Shown piece by piece: positions 26,565 through 34,782 of a DNA stretch of 64,000 nucleotides (the first letter of the stretch is position 1; every line of letters starts with the position of its first letter). Position numbers and translations under genes: made by a program. This DNA is from Planococcus halocryophilus (GTDB taxonomy: Bacteria; Bacillota; Bacilli; Bacillales_A; Planococcaceae): positions 124,001 through 188,000 of the forward strand of contig NZ_JAKVTG010000002.1 of NCBI RefSeq assembly GCF_022489025.1. The letters are read 5' to 3'. The notes below the pieces were generated by a model. It worked only from the letters and a program-made list of their open reading frames with translations. It made no database searches and was not told where the DNA came from.

Positions 26565-27635
26565 TTAGTCATCAATGCCCATCGATTGTTTATAACCTGC
26601 CAAATACGTTTTTTCAGCTGGGCTGCCCATGTCAAATGAGTTCATAGCACGGTGCCAGTTCGGATAGATTGGCACTGGTCGGGCAACAGATTCGATGCGG
26701 TCATGTTCTTCTTGTGTTAGCTGAATTTCAAAAGAAGCGATGTTTTCTTTTAGCTGCTCTTCGTTACGTGCCGCGATGACAATCGGACCGACGTTCGGCC
26801 GATCTCGAACCCATGCATAAGCAATTTGTGGCACTGAAGCATTGTGATTGGCTGCGACTTCTTCTAACGCATCGATTACTTGGTAGAGCCGCTCCTGATT
26901 TTGCACCCACGGCTCTGGCCATCCAGCACCTTGTCGTGTATTCGACGGTGCTTGTTTGTTGCGCCCGATTTTGCCGTTTAGTAGCCCTTCACCGAGTGGA
27001 CTCCAGATCATCGAGCCAATGCCTAGCTCACTGCCTGCAGGAAGCAATTCATATTCCGCTTCCCGTGCTTCTGGTGTGTAGTAAATCTGCTGTGTAATAG
27101 GCGGGATACAGCCCGATTGCTCTGCGACCGTAAACGTTCGGGCCAGCGCCCAGCCGCTATAGTTTGATACGCCCCAATGGCGGATTTTTCCGGATTTGAC
27201 GAGACTCGTCATGGTTTCGATCGTTTCTTCGACCGGCGTCTGCCCGTCCCACAAATGGACAAAATAGACGTCGAGATAGTTTGTGCCTAAACGCTCAAGT
27301 GAATGGTCGATTGAAGTCAAGATATTGCTTCTCGAAGCCCCTCTTGCATTAGGGTTTTCCCCGAGTGGAAAGCCTGTTTTCGATGTCAGCAATAATTCGT
27401 CACGGCGCCCTTTAATGGCTGCTCCTAATATTCGTTCTGCATCGCCTTTTGAATACAAATTAGCGGTATCAAACATATTGATGCCTGCCTCAAGTGACAT
27501 GTCTACCATGCGCCGTGCTGTTTTTTCGTCGATATTGCCTGCAGCGTCAAAGCCATTTGTCCCGCTAAAAGGAACCGTTCCAAGTATGTACTTCGGAACC
27601 CGCAAACCTGAATTTCCCAAATAGATATAGTCCAT
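26565..27635 (-). CDS. Aldo/keto reductase (AKR, Mgs/YghZ-like)
   Basis: NADPH-dependent reductase of a barrel fold, 356 residues. GINMFDTANLYSKGDAERIL contains the catalytic Asp and Tyr, LLTSKTGF the Lys, and VYFVHLWD the His. The C-terminal cofactor site includes PIVIAARNEEQLKEN. Substrate not determinable, probably small aldehydes or sugars. A decayed tail of a paralogue lies 1.5 kb away at 24873. Confidence 0.88.
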   Translation of the reverse strand: MDYIYLGNSGLRVPKYILGTVPFSGTNGFDAAGNIDEKTARRMVDMSLEAGINMFDTANLYSKGDAERILGAAIKGRRDELLLTSKTGFPLGENPNARGASRSNILTSIDHSLERLGTNYLDVYFVHLWDGQTPVEETIETMTSLVKSGKIRHWGVSNYSGWALARTFTVAEQSGCIPPITQQIYYTPEAREAEYELLPAGSELGIGSMIWSPLGEGLLNGKIGRNKQAPSNTRQGAGWPEPWVQNQERLYQVIDALEEVAANHNASVPQIAYAWVRDRPNVGPIVIAARNEEQLKENIASFEIQLTQEEHDRIESVARPVPIYPNWHRAMNSFDMGSPAEKTYLAGYKQSMGIDD

Positions 27636-27840
27636 GATTGCCTCCTTACGAATCTGTATTTTCTACTACTAGCTTCCCCCTCTAATGTCTCAGCAAACCA
27701 AATGGTCGTGACGATTAAATTATGACTATGATTTGTATAAAAGGATTCTCCGACAATCTCTCAATTTCCAGTAGTTTACTTTAATGCAACAACGGGAAGT
27801 TCTACATTAATACTGTTTTACATTAAAGGAGGAGAATTTG

Positions 27841-28659
27841 GTGGGACATTATATTGAAGTGGAAGATGGCGTAAACGTTTATGTGGAAGACATTGGATCG
27901 GGGCAACCTGTCGTCTTTATTCACGGCTGGCCTTTAAATAGCAAAGCATTTGAGTCGCAAGTAAGTGTGCTTGCGGAGCAAAACTTTCGATTTATCGGCA
28001 TTGACCTGAGAGGTTACGGGAAATCAGACAAGCCGTGGTCGAGCTACGATTACGACATGGCAGCAAACGATGTCAAAGCGGTTGTCGATTATTTGAAACT
28101 TGATCATTTTGTGCTTGCCGGATTTTCAATGGGCGGGCCGATTGCCATTCGTTACTTAACGAATTTCAAGCAGCAAGGCGTCGATAAATTATTGCTATTA
28201 GCAGCAGCGGCTCCGTTGTTCACGCAACGCGATGATTTCCAACACAATCTTAAGCCCGAAGAAGTTGATGGCATTATTGACCAACTTAAAGAAGATCGTC
28301 CGGCCTTTCTTGGGCAATTCGCGGATATGTTCTTTGAACAGAAAAAATCACCGGAATTTCTGCATTGGTTCCAAACGCTTGGACTTCAAGCCGGTGCTCA
28401 CTCTACCATTAAATCCGCTATTGCCTTAAGAGACGAGGACTTGCGCGATGAGTTAGCAGGCATTACTGTTCCGACTGCTATTTTCCATGGGAAAAAAGAT
28501 CAAATTTGCACTTACGAATTGGCCGAAGAAATGGACAAGCAAATCCCCAACTCAGTGCTCGTTCCTTTCGAAGACAGCGGCCATGGCATTAACGCAGATG
28601 AACCAGAGCGCTTTAACAATGAGTTGTTAAACTTCTTAAAAAGTTCCGATGTGAAATAA
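27841..28659 (+). CDS. Alpha/beta hydrolase (non-heme chloroperoxidase-like)
   Basis: 272 residues. GWPLNSKAFESQ and DLRGYGKSDKPW are typical of the esterase/chloroperoxidase group; nucleophile elbow GFSMGG (Ser about 100), acid in HGKKDQIC (about 223), and His in DSGHGINADEP (about 250). GTG 27841 is preferred to TTG 27838 because of spacing from AAAGGAGGAG. Divergent from the reductase; a role in xenobiotic or ester turnover is a guess. Confidence 0.87.
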   Translation: MGHYIEVEDGVNVYVEDIGSGQPVVFIHGWPLNSKAFESQVSVLAEQNFRFIGIDLRGYGKSDKPWSSYDYDMAANDVKAVVDYLKLDHFVLAGFSMGGPIAIRYLTNFKQQGVDKLLLLAAAAPLFTQRDDFQHNLKPEEVDGIIDQLKEDRPAFLGQFADMFFEQKKSPEFLHWFQTLGLQAGAHSTIKSAIALRDEDLRDELAGITVPTAIFHGKKDQICTYELAEEMDKQIPNSVLVPFEDSGHGINADEPERFNNELLNFLKSSDVK

Positions 28660-28684
28660 GAACCTACACAGCACCGAACTTATT

Positions 28685-28718
28685 AGGCACCTGGACGACA
28701 AATCGAGGTGCCGTTTTT
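28685..28718 (+). terminator. Terminator
   Basis: GGCACCT...AGGTGCC followed by GTTTTT. Confidence 0.75.
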
Positions 28719-28832
28719 AATGGTTTATGGCTTTCGCAAACAGATGCTTTAAGCAACCTAAGTTCCGGGTACAATTACGAGAACACGTATAAGACTACAA
28801 AGGAAGATCAATAAAGAGGAGGAAATTTTTTT

Positions 28833-29651
28833 ATGACAAACGATCAATTTTTCACGTTCCACAATGGCGTTAAAATCCCCAATATCGGCTTTGGTACTTG
28901 GCAAATTCCAAACGAAGAAGCTTACGACGCAGTGACAATTGCGTTAAAAAATGGCTATACGCATATTGATACGGCGTTAGCATATAAGAATGAAGAAAAT
29001 GTTGGCAAAGCGATTAAAGATTTTGATATTTCCCGGGAAAACGTCTTTATTACTAGTAAACTACCAGCCCAAACAAAAGGATATGAAGCGACTCTAGCGG
29101 CTTTTGAAGAAACCATTTCAAATCTCGGGGTTGATTTCTTAGATCTTTATTTGATTCATGCGCCGTGGCCTTGGGATGACATTGGCAAAGATTGCACAGA
29201 AGGCAATATTGAATCGTGGAAAGCGATGGAGAAGCTTTATAAAGAAGGCAAAATCCGCGCAATCGGTGTTTCCAATTTTGCTGAAAGCGATATTCAAGCA
29301 CTTATCGATGCTTGCGAAATTGTGCCAATGGCGAATCAAATTCCATTTTATGTCGGGCGCGATCAAAAGAGCTTGCTGCAGTTTTGTGAAAAGCATAATA
29401 TTGTGGTCGAAGCTTATTCTCCGCTGGCGACTGGACAAATTTTGGACAGTGATGACCTTAAAGAAATGGCTGCTAAATATGACGTAACGCCTGCTCAATT
29501 ATGCATTCGTTACTGTTTAGAAAAAAACACTTTACCCCTTCCGAAATCGACAAACGAAGATCGCATCTTAGAAAATAGCCAATTGGATTTCACTATTTCT
29601 CCAGAAGATGTTCAAACACTAGATGCGTTTGAAGATGTCCGCGCTAAGTAA
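28833..29651 (+). CDS. Aldo/keto reductase (2,5-diketogluconate reductase/YvgN-like)
   Basis: 272-residue AKR. FGTWQIPNEEAYDAV, catalytic Asp in HIDTALAYKNE with Tyr, Lys in VFITSKL, and His in YLIHAPWP are all present; C-terminal PLPKSTNEDRILEN binds NADPH. This AKR5-type group reduces methylglyoxal and similar carbonyls. Good AGAGGAGG RBS. Array copy D follows immediately after its terminator. Confidence 0.9.
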   Translation: MTNDQFFTFHNGVKIPNIGFGTWQIPNEEAYDAVTIALKNGYTHIDTALAYKNEENVGKAIKDFDISRENVFITSKLPAQTKGYEATLAAFEETISNLGVDFLDLYLIHAPWPWDDIGKDCTEGNIESWKAMEKLYKEGKIRAIGVSNFAESDIQALIDACEIVPMANQIPFYVGRDQKSLLQFCEKHNIVVEAYSPLATGQILDSDDLKEMAAKYDVTPAQLCIRYCLEKNTLPLPKSTNEDRILENSQLDFTISPEDVQTLDAFEDVRAK

Positions 29652-29656
29652 TTATG

Positions 29657-29681
29657 AAAACCGCCTAGGGGCGGTTTTTTT
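29657..29681 (+). terminator. Terminator
   Basis: AAAACCGCC-TAG-GGGCGGTTTTTTT. Confidence 0.9.
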
Positions 29682-29729
29682 CAAGAGAATTTCTTTACTT
29701 TTTGCACGCCTATTTCCAGTTAATTGGAT

Positions 29730-29822
29730 ATACTGTCCGAATTAGAACAAATACTGTCCGTTTCGCATCAAATACTGTCCAAATGAGACTGAATACTGTC
29801 CAAATCACGCCATTTACTGTCG
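29730..29822 (+). repeat. 21-bp periodic array, copy D
   Basis: Cores ATACTGTCC at 29730, 29751, 29772 and 29793, and a better preserved fifth unit TTACTGTCG at 29814. Exact 21-bp period, preceded by CCAGTTAATTGG. Spacers differ from copies A-C. Confidence 0.92.
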
Positions 29823-29922
29823 AAACAAAATTTACCGTTAATTTTTCAACTAAAATGTGATCTAAACTTTCAATCTCTCCGTTATGTCTAGTAACAGATT
29901 AAAAAATGAGGAGTGTTTTTAT

Positions 29923-31257
29923 ATGAAATGGAAAAAAATCTTACTGCCTGTACTTGGTGCGGCAATTTTAGTTCCCGGAATGGCTACTAATGTATCAGCA
30001 GATGAACATTCACCAACTGAAACGACAGGCGTGGAACTTCGCGCGACGTTGGATTCATTATTATCCGAGCATTACGCACTAGCAGTTGATTCGATGATGA
30101 AAATTTATGACGAAGATGAAGCGGCTGAAGCGGCAATTGCAGCGCTGGATGCCAACGCAGCAGACATGGAGCCAGTTATTGCTTCTGTATATGGTGAAGA
30201 AGGCGGCGCAGCGTTTGTTGAAATTTTTGATAAGCACAATACCGGCACGGATGATTATGCCGAAGCGGTAAGAAATGGCGATGACGCAATGAAAGAAGAA
30301 GCGTTAGACGAAATTCAATCTTTTGTTGACGACATGGGTGCATTTCTTGATACAGCGACAGAAGGCAATCTTCCTGAAGAAGGTGCGACTGCAGCACTTC
30401 GCGAACATGAAGATTTTGTTCAAAACACATTTGACCTTTATGTAGAAGGTGATTATGTTGCTGCTTATACTTCTTACTTAGATGGTTTTACACAAATTTT
30501 CGGAGCAGGTAGCGCAATTAGTGGCGCCATTTCAACTCAGTTCCCTGACCAGTTTTCAGACCCAAATACGCCAGCTGGTGACTTCCGTTCGACAGTGAAC
30601 CGGATTGCGGCTGAGCATTTCGCTTTAGCGCAACTTAGCATGACAAAAGGCTATAATGGTTCTGACGACTTTGATTTTGCCGATTGGGCGCAAGATCAAA
30701 ATACGGAAGAATTTCGTGCAGCACTTGCTACGGTTTATGGTGAAGAAGCAAGCAACGAATTTGTTGAACTATGGAACAACCAACATATTTCTGTTCAAGG
30801 TGACTTAGTGATTGCTGTAGCAGCTGATGATAAAGAAGCGGCTGAAGAAGCAACAAACACATTAACAAGCACATTTGCAACAGACCTTGGAACATTTTTA
30901 AACACTGCAACAGAAGATCGCATGCCTTTGGATGAAACCATTGCAGGTGTGACAGCTCACGAAACGTCAGTTATCGATACGTTCCAACAATATGTATCTG
31001 GTGATTACACAACTTCTTATGAAACGTACCGTTCAGGATATGCGATTATGTTTGATATCGGTAAAGGATTGAGCGGCGCAGTTGTTGATCAATTCCCTGA
31101 TAAATTTGAAAACACTGCACCTGAAAAAATGCCTGCTACTGGACTTGGCGGCACTGCGAACCAATCAAACACAATGGTTCTTTGGATCACATTGAGCGCA
31201 ATGATTTTATTGGCAGCTGGAACAATCACTTACCGTCAAACGAAAAACCAACAATAA
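29923..31257 (+). CDS. Sortase-anchored surface protein with two homologous His-containing repeats
   Basis: 444 residues from ATG 29923. Signal peptide ends VSADEH (about 27). Two repeats of about 180 residues follow (about 33-210 and 218-390). Each has an EH(Y/F)ALA helix, a YGEE...FVE segment with a nearby His, an (A/E)HE/T helix followed by DTFxxYVxGDY, and a final QFPD(Q/K)F. The C-terminus has MPATG at 403-407, a hydrophobic segment and a short basic tail, so the sorting signal is MPxTG rather than LPxTG. The recurring His and acidic residues could bind metal, which is inference. The sortase follows 57 bp later. Confidence 0.75.
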   Translation: MKWKKILLPVLGAAILVPGMATNVSADEHSPTETTGVELRATLDSLLSEHYALAVDSMMKIYDEDEAAEAAIAALDANAADMEPVIASVYGEEGGAAFVEIFDKHNTGTDDYAEAVRNGDDAMKEEALDEIQSFVDDMGAFLDTATEGNLPEEGATAALREHEDFVQNTFDLYVEGDYVAAYTSYLDGFTQIFGAGSAISGAISTQFPDQFSDPNTPAGDFRSTVNRIAAEHFALAQLSMTKGYNGSDDFDFADWAQDQNTEEFRAALATVYGEEASNEFVELWNNQHISVQGDLVIAVAADDKEAAEEATNTLTSTFATDLGTFLNTATEDRMPLDETIAGVTAHETSVIDTFQQYVSGDYTTSYETYRSGYAIMFDIGKGLSGAVVDQFPDKFENTAPEKMPATGLGGTANQSNTMVLWITLSAMILLAAGTITYRQTKNQQ

Positions 31258-31262
31258 CCTAT

Positions 31263-31288
31263 CAGAGAGAGCCCCAAGCTCTCTCTGT
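31263..31288 (+). terminator. Hairpin between surface protein and sortase
   Basis: CAGAGAGAGC-CCCA-AGCTCTCTCTG without a T-run; probably an attenuating or mRNA-processing stem that lowers sortase expression relative to its substrate. Confidence 0.5.
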
Positions 31289-31314
31289 TCCCTATTAGAA
31301 AGGAGGAATGACAA

Positions 31315-32283
31315 ATGAAGCAGCTTGTTACCATTGGGACTGCCTTAGTTTTATGTCTCGCTTTGTTTATCATATTAAAGCCTATGGCCGCTAGCCCTAC
31401 TTTTGAAGAGCAAATTGAACAGGTCAAAAAAGTAGAAGAAAAAGAATCCGTTAAAAAAGAAGAAGTGACAGGCAACTACGTAGACCAGATTGCCGAGTTT
31501 CCCATTCTTCCAGAACAACGTGAAAAACTACAAATGCTACAACGCGAACGTCAAGAAAGCATCAAAGGCATGGAGCCTTTTCAAATTAAAATCCCTTCAA
31601 TCGGTGTTGACGCAGCCATCGAATCGACTGGTATTTTAGACAATGGCGAAATGGGTGTACCTGAAGATGTTGACCAAGTTGGCTGGTTTGAGCCTGGTTA
31701 TAAAGTAGGCGCTAAAGGTCATGCGGTTTTAGCAGGACATGTTGACAGCTTGACAGGGCCCGCTGTTTTTTATGAACTTGAAAATATAAAAATTGGTGAA
31801 ACCGTTACGGTAACAGGTCCAGACGGACGCGAAATGGTCTATAAAGTGACCGACTTAACTAGTTACGAAACAGATGATGCACCGATTGAAAAAATATTCG
31901 GTAGCTCAGACAAGCGTCTCTTGAGCTTGATCACATGTACAGGCGATTACAACCGCGATATTGGTTCACACGAAGAGCGTTTAGTTGTAACAGCTGAATT
32001 GATTTCTGATTCGAGCGTTACCGACAAACAGCCTGAACCACCAGCAAACGTTTTTGCTACTGCATTCAACATTTCTTGGCATGCAGTGCGTGACGATGCG
32101 ATTATCGGTTACCGCATTTACGAAGAAGACATCCAAACTGGTGAAATGACAAAAATCGAAACAGTATCATTGTTTGATCGCAAAAAAGTAAACATCCAAA
32201 CTGATGACACGAAGCGTTATTTTGTTACTTCTGTTGATGTTGATTTGAATGAATCTAAAAAAGCTGAGGCAGACACGAAATAA
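31315..32283 (+). CDS. Class F-like sortase with C-terminal fibronectin III-like domain
   Basis: Cell-surface transpeptidase of 322 residues. N-terminal TM (about 4-20), then the sortase core beginning FQIKIPSIGVDAAIESTG. The catalytic triad is visible: His in LAGHVDS (about 142), Cys in LSLITCTG (about 208) and Arg in EERLVV (about 222). Residues 240-315 (PPANVFATAFNISWHAVRDD, YRIYEED, KRYFVTSVDV) look like a fibronectin type III module, unusual on a sortase. It presumably attaches the MPATG protein upstream, with which it is cotranscribed. Confidence 0.82.
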   Translation: MKQLVTIGTALVLCLALFIILKPMAASPTFEEQIEQVKKVEEKESVKKEEVTGNYVDQIAEFPILPEQREKLQMLQRERQESIKGMEPFQIKIPSIGVDAAIESTGILDNGEMGVPEDVDQVGWFEPGYKVGAKGHAVLAGHVDSLTGPAVFYELENIKIGETVTVTGPDGREMVYKVTDLTSYETDDAPIEKIFGSSDKRLLSLITCTGDYNRDIGSHEERLVVTAELISDSSVTDKQPEPPANVFATAFNISWHAVRDDAIIGYRIYEEDIQTGEMTKIETVSLFDRKKVNIQTDDTKRYFVTSVDVDLNESKKAEADTK

Positions 32284-32310
32284 GTTTTATAATCGAAGAA
32301 ATCGTTCCAG

Positions 32311-32460
32311 CCGGACGCTTTCCAGGGGGCACGGCTCACGCAATTAGCCCTTGGACGCGCCAGCGCTTAGAAAAGAATCTAAAACCTGAGAAAGAAAAGT
32401 CCACCACTTTTCTTTCTCAGGTTTTTTAATATAAGCTGATTCAAATAAAGGCGGCGTCCG
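32311..32460. repeat. GC-rich sequence bounded by short inverted ends
   Basis: CCGGACGCTTTCCAGGGGGC is unlike its surroundings in composition and recalls a G+C-rich interspersed repeat I know from Bacillus genomes (CGGACGCTTTCCGCGGGC). GCCGGACGC here and GCGTCCGCC near 32452 form an imperfect inverted pair around a terminator. Only one copy is in the window, so its repeat nature is from memory. Confidence 0.3.
32381..32427 (+). terminator. Terminator of sortase operon
   Basis: AAACCTGAGAAAGAAAAG...CTTTTCTTTCTCAGGTTTTTT, a near-perfect long stem. Confidence 0.9.
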
Positions 32461-32497
32461 CCAAAATGGAAATCAGTCTGACTTCTGTGATCAACAA

Positions 32498-32543
32498 AAA
32501 AGCTGTCCCTAAAATCATTTCACATGATTTTAGGGACAGCTTT
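32498..32543 (-). terminator. Terminator of ada-alkA-ogt operon
   Basis: AAAGCTGTCCCTAAAATCAT / ATGATTTTAGGGACAGCTTT, perfect 20-bp stem. Confidence 0.9.
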
Positions 32544-32556
32544 CTCTATTTCATCC

Positions 32557-33048
32557 TTAAACAGATTGATTTTCACTGCATGCTTTTTCATGACGCAGTA
32601 GCCATTCTTTTCGTGGCAATGTGCCGGCGTAGCCCGTTAGTTTGCCGTTTGCGCCGATAATGCGGTGGCATGGCACGACAATGCTCAATTTGTTTTTACT
32701 GTTGGCATTCCCTACTGCTCTGACAGCTTTTTCGCTGCCGACAGCTTTGGCAATTGCGCCGTACGATACGGTTTCCGCATATGGAACATCCGTTAACGCA
32801 GTCCATACTTTTTGCTGAAAGTCCGTTCCTGCAGACTCACAAGCAAATGTGAAATCCATACGTTGCCCTTGGAAGTATTCCTCGAGTTGCTGTTGACAGT
32901 CTTTCAACACTTGCGGGCTGTCTAGAGAGAGTGGCATCGTCACGCTACTTTTTTCACTAAACAAAATTGATCGGATGGCTTTATCTGTTCCGGTAATTTC
33001 TACGATGCCGATAGGTGATTGGAATTCAATTTGGTGCACTTGATTCAT
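32557..33048 (-). CDS. ogt: Methylated-DNA--protein-cysteine methyltransferase
   Basis: Suicide repair protein that takes the methyl group from O6-methylguanine. VVPCHRI with the acceptor Cys (about residue 125) and the DNA-binding SYGAIAKAVGSEKAVRAVGN helix are intact. Start ATG 33048 follows GGAGG and overlaps the alkA stop as ATGA, fixing it against the longer frame to 33099. Third gene of the alkylation-response operon. Confidence 0.93.
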   Translation of the reverse strand: MNQVHQIEFQSPIGIVEITGTDKAIRSILFSEKSSVTMPLSLDSPQVLKDCQQQLEEYFQGQRMDFTFACESAGTDFQQKVWTALTDVPYAETVSYGAIAKAVGSEKAVRAVGNANSKNKLSIVVPCHRIIGANGKLTGYAGTLPRKEWLLRHEKACSENQSV

Positions 33049-33941
33049 AATAATGACCTCCATAAATAGAATGTGGCATAGGCTTCCCACCCGCTCCAAT
33101 TTGCCGATAGCTCGCTAATTTCTGCGATTGTTGGTTTTCGCTCCATGTTCAGCTGGGCTTTTAACGCATTGTGGAGCCCGACATCTGCAAGCGGGAAAGC
33201 AGATGCGTCGTGCAAGCATTTCATCATAACATAATTGGCCGACCATGCGCCCACGCCACGAATTTCTAACAATTTACTTTCCATGTCTGGCTCTTGTAAC
33301 AATCGTTCTTTGTTTAAGTCGCCTATAGCCATAATAGATGCAATACCTAAAATGTATTCCGATTTTCGACCCGTTAACTGCAACGCTCTCAAATCAGCAA
33401 GTGGCAAAGCTGCGATTGTTTCAGGATGCGGGAAAGTCCAATACGTTTCGCCTTCGTAAACGACTGAGTCCCCGTAACTTTCGACAAATCTTTTCTTTAA
33501 GGTATACGCAAATGTTAAATTGATTTGCTGTCCCATGACAGCCCACACTAACGCTTCAAACAAATCCGGCACACCAATTACACGCAAGCCATAATATTGC
33601 TGGACCACTGGATTTAAGACGGGCTCAGCTTCCGCCATTTCGTAAAACTCTTGCAAATCGGTGGTCAAATCAAACCAGTCTTCTATATACGCAACGACTT
33701 GCTTGGTTTCATTTGGAGTAGGTGCGTTTAGCGGAAACTCGATGCGTAAAGCTCCCGGGACGGATGTTAGTTGAAACAATACCAGCTCTCCGTTTAACTT
33801 TAACAACTTTATCACTTTGCCTTCTTTAATCCGGTATAAGTTTTCTTGCGAAGATCTGCCAAGGTGAACGAGACATTCTTCATAATTAAAATCAACAGGT
33901 GTTGAAATTTCTGTATACTGCGTACTTTTTATAGATTTCAT
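33045..33941 (-). CDS. alkA: DNA-3-methyladenine glycosylase II (AlkA-type)
   Basis: HhH-GPD base-excision glycosylase, 298 residues. WAVMGQQINLTFAYTLKKRF and the helix-hairpin-helix LLEIRGVGAWSANYVMMKCL are followed by the catalytic Asp in FPLADVGL (about residue 247). Removes N3- and N7-alkylated purines. Overlaps both neighbours by ATGA, so all three repair proteins are translationally coupled. Confidence 0.92.
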   Translation of the reverse strand: MKSIKSTQYTEISTPVDFNYEECLVHLGRSSQENLYRIKEGKVIKLLKLNGELVLFQLTSVPGALRIEFPLNAPTPNETKQVVAYIEDWFDLTTDLQEFYEMAEAEPVLNPVVQQYYGLRVIGVPDLFEALVWAVMGQQINLTFAYTLKKRFVESYGDSVVYEGETYWTFPHPETIAALPLADLRALQLTGRKSEYILGIASIMAIGDLNKERLLQEPDMESKLLEIRGVGAWSANYVMMKCLHDASAFPLADVGLHNALKAQLNMERKPTIAEISELSANWSGWEAYATFYLWRSLL

Positions 33942-34510
33942 AGTAGAACCAACTCACTTTGCTTGCGGTATTCTGATGGTGAATGGTTTGTTAGCTTCCG
34001 GAATACTTTATAGAAGTTTGACGGACTTTGAAACCCTACTTCTAACGCGACTTCAAGATTTGATAAGTCAGTGCTTGTTAATAAGTATAACGCTTTATCA
34101 ATGCGAATCTTCTCAAGACATGCATGCGGTGTTTCTGCGGTTTCTTGCTTGAAAATTCGTTCTAAATATGAGGGACTCATGCCGACATGATGTGCGATTT
34201 GTTGAAGGTTAATCGGTTCTTTATAATTGGCAGTTAAATAAGTCATGACGTTACGAGTGAGTTCTTCGGCAGGAGAATATTCGGTTTCTGGCTGACATCT
34301 TTTGCATGCGCGAAATCCATTTGCTTCTGCTTCTTCCATCGTCAGGCAAAATTCCACATTCACTTTTTTAGGCTTCCGAGAACGACAAGAAGGTCGGCAG
34401 TAAATTTTAGTTGTTTTCACACATGTGTAAAAAAGACCGTCATACTTGCGGTCGCAAGCCATTACTTTGTCCCACATTTCATCAAAAGACAACCAACATT
34501 TCTTTGCCAT
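33938..34510 (-). CDS. adaA: Ada-type methylphosphotriester sensor/activator (AdaA)
   Basis: Sensor of methylated DNA. The Ada zinc domain shows DGLFYTCVKTTKIYCRPSCR (first Cys ligands, one being the methyl acceptor) and ACKRCQPE. The C-terminal AraC helix-turn-helix (about 95-190) has NLQQIAHHVGMSPSYLERIF. There is no methyltransferase domain, as in Bacillus AdaA. ATG 34510 follows GGAGGGGG. It should activate its own operon after methylation. Confidence 0.92.
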   Translation of the reverse strand: MAKKCWLSFDEMWDKVMACDRKYDGLFYTCVKTTKIYCRPSCRSRKPKKVNVEFCLTMEEAEANGFRACKRCQPETEYSPAEELTRNVMTYLTANYKEPINLQQIAHHVGMSPSYLERIFKQETAETPHACLEKIRIDKALYLLTSTDLSNLEVALEVGFQSPSNFYKVFRKLTNHSPSEYRKQSELVLL

Positions 34511-34710
34511 TTGCTCCCCCTCCAATCGTCCTTTTTTAAGTTATGTAACTTAACTCATGTTGACTCTATTCTATAGTGAATAGTTGGAATTTGCATCCTC
34601 AATCTTACTTTTATAGTCTAAATTCATTCGTTGTATAGACCTTACAAATACGAGCCTTAGAAAGGCTACTTCTTACTTTTCCAATAGTATACAAAAAAGT
34701 GTTGCAACCG

Positions 34711-34737
34711 TATAATAGAGATATGAAAGCGGTTAAG
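34711..34737 (+). promoter_or_regulatory. -10 element and cre-like site before the SorC regulator
   Basis: TATAAT at 34711-34716 with no good -35. Just downstream TGAAAGCGGTTAAG (34724-34737) matches the CcpA cre consensus TGWAANCGNTNWCA at 12 of 14 positions. Confidence 0.35.
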
Positions 34738-34782
34738 GTTTAAGATTTGAAACCGCAAATCGGACTTTGACGAGAAGGTGCA

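Noticed and set aside
18658..29822. CRISPR array
   Set aside because: The repeat core is only 9 bp with 12-bp spacers, the arrays are short and dispersed, and no cas gene is present.
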